Shown one piece after another: positions 58,325-64,000 of a stretch of 64,000 nucleotides of DNA. Position 1 is the first letter of the stretch, and every line of letters begins with the position of its first letter. The notes under the pieces were generated by a model. That model did no database searches. It had not been told where the DNA came from and saw only the letters and a program-made list of their open reading frames with translations. Both the position numbers and the translations under genes were made by a program. The stretch spans positions 1 through 64,000 of the forward strand of contig NZ_VWXL01000058.1 of assembly GCF_009746625.1 (NCBI RefSeq), written 5' to 3'. The DNA comes from Caproicibacter fermentans. Lineage in GTDB: Bacteria; Bacillota; Clostridia; Oscillospirales; Acutalibacteraceae.

Positions 58325-58696
58325 ATGCAAAAATTATTTGATTCAGAACTGAAAATAATGGATGTTCTTTGGAAAAATGGAGATACCACCGCAAAACGGA
58401 TGGCTGAAATCCTGAAAGAGCAAGTCGGATGGAGCAAGACCACAACCTATACCCTCATCAGTAGATGTATCCATAAGGGGACCGTTGAGCGTATGGAACC
58501 AAATTTCTTATGCCATCCCCTTGTGAGCATCGGACAGGCGCGAGAGCTTGAAACAACGGAACTAATTAACAAAATGTATGATGGCGCCGCCGATCAGTTA
58601 GTGGCTTCCATTTTAGGGCGCAAAAACCTGTCCCCGGAAGAAATTGAAAAGCTGAAGCAGCTTGTCAACAGCCTGGAATCAGGGGGCCGTTTATGA
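58325..58696 (+). CDS. blaI: BlaI/MecI/CopY-family repressor (123 aa)
   Basis: ATG 58325 follows AAAGAGG. FDSELKIMDVLWKNGDTTAK, then RMAEILKEQVGWSKTTTYTL and ISRCIHKGTVERMEP is the BlaI winged helix; the C-terminal dimerisation and cleavage region follows. It overlaps the blaR1-like gene by four bases. It probably represses its own operon through the dyads at 58258-58302. Confidence 0.88.
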   Translation: MQKLFDSELKIMDVLWKNGDTTAKRMAEILKEQVGWSKTTTYTLISRCIHKGTVERMEPNFLCHPLVSIGQARELETTELINKMYDGAADQLVASILGRKNLSPEEIEKLKQLVNSLESGGRL

Positions 58697-59942
58697 ACCT
58701 GTTGGAAATGAGCCTTTCAGCTTCCATTCTTATTCTGGTTATTGTGGTCATTCGTGCGCTGCTGCTGCACAGTCTGCCGAAAAAGACCTTCCTTGCGCTG
58801 TGGGGAATGGCCCTGTGCCGCCTGTTAATCCCATTTTCCCTTCCGCCAAGGTTCAGCGTTTTTACCGTTGCAGACATGCTAAGAATCGACTCTTTTGAGA
58901 AAGGGGTCCACTGACCGGGATAACTGTTATCGCCAATCATGCGGTCTTCACAGGAAATACTTCCGCATTGCCGGAAACGGTGTATAAGAATATATCCCCC
59001 ATATTGGTAATCTGGCTGATCGGCCTGATTGTCTGCGCCTTGTTTTTTCTTATAACACATCTTCGCTGCAGGAAAGAATATCAGACCGCGCTTCCGGTTG
59101 ATAATGCGTTCGTGAAGTGTTGGAAGCGGGATCACCCAACGAGAAGAAACGTTCAAATCCGGCAGTCAGACAAGATTGTGTCTCCATTGACCTATGGAAT
59201 ATTTCGCCCGGTTATACTCTTCCCAAAGCGAACCGATTGGACAGATGAAGCCCCGCTGCGCTATATCCTTATGCATGAGTTTGTTCATATCCGGTGCTTG
59301 GATATATTGATAAAACTCCTATTTGCAATCTCGTTATGCATTCATTGGTTCAACCCCTTTGTGTGGTTGATGTATGTACTGGCAAATCGGGATATTGAGC
59401 TTTCTTGTGACGAAACAGTTGTGCGGACATTTGGAGAAACAACAAAATCTGCTTATGCACTAACATTAATTGGGTTAGAAGAAAAGAAAAGCCATCTTAC
59501 CCCTCTAGTAAACAATTTTGGTAAAAATGCAATTGAAGAAAGGATTGTGTCAATTATGAAATTTAAAAGAACTTCATCTTTTTGTATAGTTGGTGCTATT
59601 TGTTTAGTGATTGGGGTAACAACAGTTTTTGCAGCTTCTTTTCAAAATAATAACCACAATATGAATTTACCGGAAAAATTTAATAGCCAATATATTATCG
59701 AATTATCCCAAGGGCATCATACAGGAGATTTGGATCCACAAAATGTATTTTTGACCTATCTTTCTGAGAAAAAATATAAATTAGAGGATTTTAAATTACA
59801 ACAGGATGAAGATATGAAGAGGACATACGTGTATCCGGCTGGAAACGTTGAAATTCAATTGACCGCTTACGATGTAAAAACTTCAAATGGGGATATCGTT
59901 AGAGTCTGGGACGCGCGGCAATTTTCGTATCATGAATTTTAG
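58693..59942 (+). pseudogene. BlaR1/MecR1-like M56 metallopeptidase sensor, frameshifted
   Basis: The N-terminal frame (58693-58914) encodes the first membrane segments (LSASILILVIVVIRALLLH, then LPKKTFLALWGMALCRLLIP). At the GGGG run 58903-58906 the frame shifts; the continuation carries the M56 zinc site (YILMHEFVHIRCLDILIKLL with HExxH, then NRDIELSCDETVVRTFG) and further membrane segments up to 59942. One extra G would restore the frame. The C-terminus is short and AT-rich and lacks a penicillin-binding sensor domain, so it may sense something other than beta-lactams. No regulated beta-lactamase gene is adjacent. Confidence 0.8.
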
Positions 59943-60053
59943 CATTTATCTTTAACTAAATCGCTTGTTCATTGATTTCTTTTGACCTTCCGCAAAGAGG
60001 ATACGGCCAGAGAAGCTGAACCTGTAAAAATATTATCTCCCGTTTGACTTGCC

Positions 60054-61415
60054 TTATCTGAGCTTTTTTCTATAAGGGTCAAACGGGATTCCAATACACA
60101 TGATTACTCCGAATATCATTAAATAGTAAACGACCGACACTCCATGTGCGATACATGCCGCGATCATCATGAACACGCAGCCCAAAATAGCAAACGTCGG
60201 CATGACAAACCGATTAAATACATTCAGCTCTTTTCCTTTCATGAGAAGAAGCAGAAAAATGGGGATATAGCCGGCATACAGAGTGATGATTGGTAGTTCC
60301 GAGGTATCAAAGCAGAATGGCCCGAACCAAGGCCTTGTCTGAAGAACGGCACCAAAGAAATAAAGCAGCCAGACACCGCACAGCAAAAGACCCAAGACCG
60401 AGGAGTTGCCGGGCATGTTAGTCACAGGATCCACTTGACTGAATACTTTCGGCATGGGACCGGAACCGCGGACCGCCAGAGAATACATGCCTCTGGTGCA
60501 TCCGAGCATCAGGCCGTTCAGGGTTCCGAGACAGGATATGATGACAAAAACAAAAATCAGGGATCCGCCGACCGGCCCGAAGATTTTCCGGAAAGCAAGT
60601 TCTGCTCCGGCCTGACCGTTTTTCATCAATATTTCCGTCGGTACAACTCCCGCGAGGCCGATGTAATAAAAAACATAGACGGCGACGACAATCAGCGAAC
60701 CCCAGATCAGAGCTCTCGGCAGATTTTTTTTGGAATCTTTCAGTTCCGAGTTAATCGATGTCGCAATAATCCAGCCTTCATATGCGAATGCAACCGCAAC
60801 AACGGATGCGAACAAGCCCCCGCCGGTGCTGGAGCCGCTTTCCGCAGCCTGTGTGAAATTCCGCACCGTCATGCCGTTAGAAAGACCGATCAAAGTGCCG
60901 GCAACCGACATTAAGAGCAGCGGAATGAGCTTGATGACCGTGGTTGTAACCTGAAATTTACCTGCGAGAACAGGGGACAGTGCGTTCAGGGCATAACTGC
61001 CGACCAGATAGAAGCAGGTGATCGTCATGCAGGGTCCCCCTGTAATATCCCAGCCCAGCAATACGCAGGTAAACCGGGCGGAAACCCATGCCAGCACGGA
61101 AGTCAGGGTCGGATTATAAATCACAGCCATGAACCATCCGACGTAATAGCCGTATCTTCTTCCGACCGTCATTTCCGCGTAGTCGACAATGCCGTTTACC
61201 TTTTCGTACTTTGTGGCCATGGTTGCAAATGTATAGGAGCAGACGATCATAATGAAACCCACAATCAGCCATGCGGCGATTCCCATCGGCATATTGCCTC
61301 CCGTTGCCTTCAGAACCGCCTCCGCTTTAAAAAATACACCGCTTCCAATCACAATTCCAACGACCATTGCAATGGCTGTCAACAAGCCGTACTTTTTTTT
61401 TAAAGTACTTTCCAT
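60054..61415 (-). CDS. APC-family amino-acid permease (453 aa)
   Basis: Start ATG 61415 follows GGGAGGAAACGG; an upstream in-frame ATG lacks a ribosome binding site. The first helix has the APC motif AIAMVVGIVIGSGVFFKAEA, then about twelve membrane segments, with AFAYEGWIIATSINSELKDS in the middle. It probably imports an amino acid; the substrate is not predictable. It is transcribed singly. Confidence 0.88.
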   Translation of the reverse strand: MESTLKKKYGLLTAIAMVVGIVIGSGVFFKAEAVLKATGGNMPMGIAAWLIVGFIMIVCSYTFATMATKYEKVNGIVDYAEMTVGRRYGYYVGWFMAVIYNPTLTSVLAWVSARFTCVLLGWDITGGPCMTITCFYLVGSYALNALSPVLAGKFQVTTTVIKLIPLLLMSVAGTLIGLSNGMTVRNFTQAAESGSSTGGGLFASVVAVAFAYEGWIIATSINSELKDSKKNLPRALIWGSLIVVAVYVFYYIGLAGVVPTEILMKNGQAGAELAFRKIFGPVGGSLIFVFVIISCLGTLNGLMLGCTRGMYSLAVRGSGPMPKVFSQVDPVTNMPGNSSVLGLLLCGVWLLYFFGAVLQTRPWFGPFCFDTSELPIITLYAGYIPIFLLLLMKGKELNVFNRFVMPTFAILGCVFMMIAACIAHGVSVVYYLMIFGVIMCIGIPFDPYRKKLR

Positions 61416-61735
61416 AAACCGTTTCCTCCCTAAGAACCCGTTTGTTCCCTGCAAAAGTAAAATTATCGACGGGTTTAAACTTTTTTAAGTATATCAATTT
61501 AAATCGCTAAAAACAATTGAAATATTTCATTTTATCCGTTTAATTTAACTCTGAATATTAATATGGAAAGAAGTCCGCTCTTTTTATTTGGCGGAGTTGT
61601 TGCCGTTCGACGCGATCTTTTTGTGGAAATGCTTTTTTTTCGAAGCTGTTACTTTAAAATTGATCTTGCCAAAGATTGGGACCGAAGGTATGATAAATAA
61701 GTATGCGTAAATCTGAAACATAAAGAGAGGATTCC
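61416..61735. other. AT-rich divergent intergenic region
   Basis: These 320 bases lie between the divergent permease and metallohydrolase genes. No gene, strong hairpin or consensus promoter pair was found. Confidence 0.5.
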
Positions 61736-62665
61736 ATGAGAAGAATGAAACAGCGACCATTCTGGCCTTTAATGATTTTGATTATCCTTGCTGTTGCGGC
61801 GGTAGTTTCCATGCAGCCGCAGAAGCGTGGGACGGCTAGCCTTACTCCGTCAAACTCGCCGGAACGGCGTAACCAGCTGACGGTGTACTACCTTGACGTC
61901 GGGCAGGGGGATTCCGAATTCATTGAGTTGCCGGACGGGCGCAGTATGCTCATTGATGCCGGTAACCCGGAAAACGGAGGCCAGATTGCCCGCTTTTTAG
62001 ACACGCAGTCGATTAAAAAAATCGATTATCTGGTGGCGACGCATCCTCACGCGGATCATATCGGCGGAATGCCGCAGGTGGTTCAGTCCATTGATATTGG
62101 TTCCGTTTATATGCCAAAGGTGTCAGCGACAAGCAGAACTTTTGAGAATTTGCTGTCTTCCATTCAAAAGAAGGGGCTGCAAATCCAGACTGCCCGGGCC
62201 GGTGTTACCCTGTTGGACCGCGGAGATCTGAAAGCCGTACTCGTCGCGCCGGTCGGAAGCGGGTACAACGATCTGAATCAGTATTCCGCCGTGATTAAGC
62301 TGTCTTATGATAACACGTCTTTCCTTTTTATGGGCGACGCCGGCGCGCAGTCGGAAAAGGAGATAACGGCCGATGTCCATGCGGACGTGCTGAAGGTAGG
62401 GCACCATGGCAGCGATACGGCTTCAACAGAGGCCTTTTTAAAACGGGTCTCACCGCGATATGCGGTGATCGAGGTCGGAAAAGATAATTCATATGGTCAT
62501 CCGGCGGAATCGACACTGAAAAAGCTACGGCGAATCGGCGCTGAAATTTACCGTACCGACGAGGACGGAACCATAAAAATTCAGTCCGACGGGAACAATA
62601 TAACGGTTGAGGAGCATGTGCCCGGCATGGAAGAAGCGGATGCGTCCATGCGGCCCGCAGCTTGA
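61736..62665 (+). CDS. ComEC-like metallo-beta-lactamase-fold hydrolase, membrane-anchored (309 aa)
   Basis: ATG 61736 follows AGAGAGG. A signal-anchor helix (PFWPLMILIILAVAAVVSM) precedes an extracytoplasmic ComEC/Rec2-type MBL domain: VYYLDVGQGDSEFIELPDGR, ATHPHADHIGGMPQV, LFMGDAGAQSEKEI, LKVGHHGSDTAST. Stand-alone proteins of this kind are thought to act on DNA or nucleotides at the cell surface. A DUF3006 gene follows within 15 bases, the usual pairing. Confidence 0.87.
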   Translation: MRRMKQRPFWPLMILIILAVAAVVSMQPQKRGTASLTPSNSPERRNQLTVYYLDVGQGDSEFIELPDGRSMLIDAGNPENGGQIARFLDTQSIKKIDYLVATHPHADHIGGMPQVVQSIDIGSVYMPKVSATSRTFENLLSSIQKKGLQIQTARAGVTLLDRGDLKAVLVAPVGSGYNDLNQYSAVIKLSYDNTSFLFMGDAGAQSEKEITADVHADVLKVGHHGSDTASTEAFLKRVSPRYAVIEVGKDNSYGHPAESTLKKLRRIGAEIYRTDEDGTIKIQSDGNNITVEEHVPGMEEADASMRPAA

Positions 62666-62679
62666 GAAAGGGGAGCAAG

Positions 62680-62886
62680 ATGGAAGCGGTGATTGAACGG
62701 TTTGAAAAAGATCAGTGCATCCTTGAATTTGAGGACGGACGGCTGATTTCATTTCCCAAAAATCTTCTGCCCGAGGAGGCGCAGGAGGGGGATGTGCTGG
62801 ATCTGGGGGTTAAAATCAATCGTGAACGAACCGTCGCAAGACGTGAGAAGATTCAAAAGATGATGGATGAAATTTGGCTGGACTGA
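62680..62886 (+). CDS. DUF3006-family protein (68 aa)
   Basis: ATG 62680 follows AAAGGGGAGC. EAVIERFEKDQCILEFEDGR, then LISFPKNLLPEEAQEGDVLD and LGVKINRERT is the DUF3006 pattern. It is commonly encoded next to ComEC-like hydrolases. The function is unknown. Confidence 0.85.
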   Translation: MEAVIERFEKDQCILEFEDGRLISFPKNLLPEEAQEGDVLDLGVKINRERTVARREKIQKMMDEIWLD

Positions 62887-63146
62887 ATGACGGAGCTTCT
62901 TCCGTGCTTTTCACAAGAAATTGAAAAGATCTGGAAAACATTGATTGGGATTACCAGAAAAGCGGATGTTTGCCAAAAATTTTTCTTGCATTCAGGAAGA
63001 AAAATTACTATAATTCTCCAAAATAATTAAATTTAAGCAATATTCCTTTCTGCTATTTCCTGCCTCTTTTTGGCTTATAAAATAGTAGCACTGACCTGAA
63101 TTCCCAAAAATCGGGTCCGAACTTAACAGCAGAAAGGGAATGAAAA

Positions 63147-64000
63147 TTGAAAAAGCAGTATCGTATTCTAAGCATGGTTTTGGCTCTGACGCTGATTTTT
63201 TCCGTATTTACAGGAAATTTGGCGTTTGCGGAAGAAACCGCGTCATCGGTTATTTCACTCAATGGTTTTGATTCGGTGACAACAGTCGAAAAATACAGCA
63301 GAACTTCTTATGAAATTGAAATTGACCAGCCGGAAGTTCAACTGGAGGCTGCGTCCAGCGACGAATCCGTTTTGAAGGCCTCTCTGCAAGCAGAATCGGG
63401 AAACTCCGGCTACTACACGCTGGTTCTGGAAGGATGGGAAGAGGGGGAAGCGACCGTGACCCTGACCGCTTCCGACGGAACGACGGTTGCCAAAACCATT
63501 ACGGTTGAGGACACCGGTTATGAATGGAATTACACTGCCGAAGCGGACCAGACAGAAGATTTTACTCTTCCCTCCGGAAACAGCCGCTACATAAAGATTC
63601 ATTATGAAAATCTGGATGCGGATACCTTTACTTATCCGACCCTTGTGACCGATCAGCCGGATGACTTTAATGTTACGCTGGAAGGCTCCGACGGCGACGA
63701 CTTTTTCTATCGGGTCGACGCAACGGGAAACGACGGAGCGACGGGTACGCTTTCCCTTGGCAGTTCCGATTATGTTATTCCTAAAAAGCTGTGCGATGTT
63801 ACGATTGCGGAAAACAGCAACCTCAGTATGGATACGAAATCCACTTATGTCTGCAGCCTTTTTGACACCTATCATTTTGTCGTCCGCACAACCTCCGCTG
63901 CCGCTCCGGAAGTGACGGCAGGCAACGACAACGTGTCGATTACCCCGGTGGGCAAGGTGGAAGGCGGATATGAATATGTCATGGATGCCGATCATGAAGG
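63147..64000 (+). CDS. Secreted Ig-like protein, partial (start only)
   Basis: A TTG start at 63147 follows AGAAAGGGA and opens a frame that runs to the window edge with no stop. A signal peptide (KKQYRILSMVLALTLIFSVF, cleavage near AFA-EE) precedes tandem beta-rich regions (YEIEIDQPEVQLEAASSDES, then GEATVTLTASDGTTVAKTIT), like bacterial Ig-like domains of cell-surface proteins. An out-of-frame ATG at 63140 gives only a short frame. The C-terminal part and any anchor are outside the window. Confidence 0.75.
   Translation, partial: MKKQYRILSMVLALTLIFSVFTGNLAFAEETASSVISLNGFDSVTTVEKYSRTSYEIEIDQPEVQLEAASSDESVLKASLQAESGNSGYYTLVLEGWEEGEATVTLTASDGTTVAKTITVEDTGYEWNYTAEADQTEDFTLPSGNSRYIKIHYENLDADTFTYPTLVTDQPDDFNVTLEGSDGDDFFYRVDATGNDGATGTLSLGSSDYVIPKKLCDVTIAENSNLSMDTKSTYVCSLFDTYHFVVRTTSAAAPEVTAGNDNVSITPVGKVEGGYEYVMDADHE

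Overview
The window comes from a low-to-medium GC Firmicute, most likely a member of the Clostridia (Oscillospirales/Ruminococcaceae-like). The reasons are the Tn4451/Tn1549-type gene families (TnpV, TnpW, TTRAP, Maff2, PrgI, CD1107/CD1108/CD1845 families), strong Shine-Dalgarno sequences with many TTG starts, and a BlaI/BlaR-type pair on the flanking chromosome. No species is named from sequence alone.

Layout. (1) 1-4107 is the right end of one integrative element that extends off the left edge: a 21-codon leader ORF, an attenuator-like terminator, a sigma-like gene, an XRE-type gene, a candidate structured RNA, a small ORF, tnpW and a large serine recombinase that is frameshifted. (2) 4108-57854 is a complete second element of about 53.7 kb, bounded by an 11-bp direct repeat (CATGGTGCGAG). 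The right copy of the repeat overlaps the 3' end of a tRNA-Leu(CAG) gene. The right end of this element (54491-57787) repeats the same module and carries an intact recombinase, so two related elements appear to sit in tandem at one tRNA gene. (3) 57937-64000 is flanking chromosome: blaI and a frameshifted blaR1, an amino-acid permease, a ComEC-like metallohydrolase with a DUF3006 partner, and the start of a secreted protein.

The element backbone (GC-rich, + strand) reads parA-parB, secreted and membrane proteins, a DUF6017 replication-type protein, pcfB-virD4, virB2-like Maff2, virB6-like, prgI, virB4, an NlpC/P60 transfer protein, DUF4315 and DUF4366 proteins, topB, an ArdC/YodL protein, TTRAP, a 2463-residue SNF2-like helicase/methylase with tnpV nested in another frame, DUF3849, mobC, a CD1845-type protein and a relaxase. 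Together these make a type IV secretion/conjugation machine with plasmid-like partitioning and replication functions. Many backbone blocks are preceded by an intrinsic terminator shortly upstream of the ribosome binding site, which suggests read-through control.

Five cargo islands, mostly AT-richer, sit between backbone blocks: a VOC protein inside the transfer operon (14.3-14.7 kb); a B3-like metallo-beta-lactamase-fold hydrolase (20.5-21.5 kb); a WYL regulator divergent from a DJ-1/PfpI protein (26.8-28.5 kb); a four-gene restriction-modification-like island on the - strand (37.9-44.0 kb); and a string of regulator/effector pairs (45.9-54.3 kb: PadR/MATE, TetR/PanE-like, TetR/alpha-beta hydrolase, TetR/methyltransferase/P-loop kinase). 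Several of these regulators have near-perfect palindromic operators over consensus promoters.

The most interesting items are the four-gene restriction-like island, the conserved 21-codon leader plus terminator in both recombinase modules, the paired candidate structured RNA, the tnpV gene nested in the giant helicase gene, and the tandem tRNA-Leu integration by a serine-recombinase element. Three frameshifts all fall at homopolymer runs, so sequencing error should be excluded before calling those genes dead.
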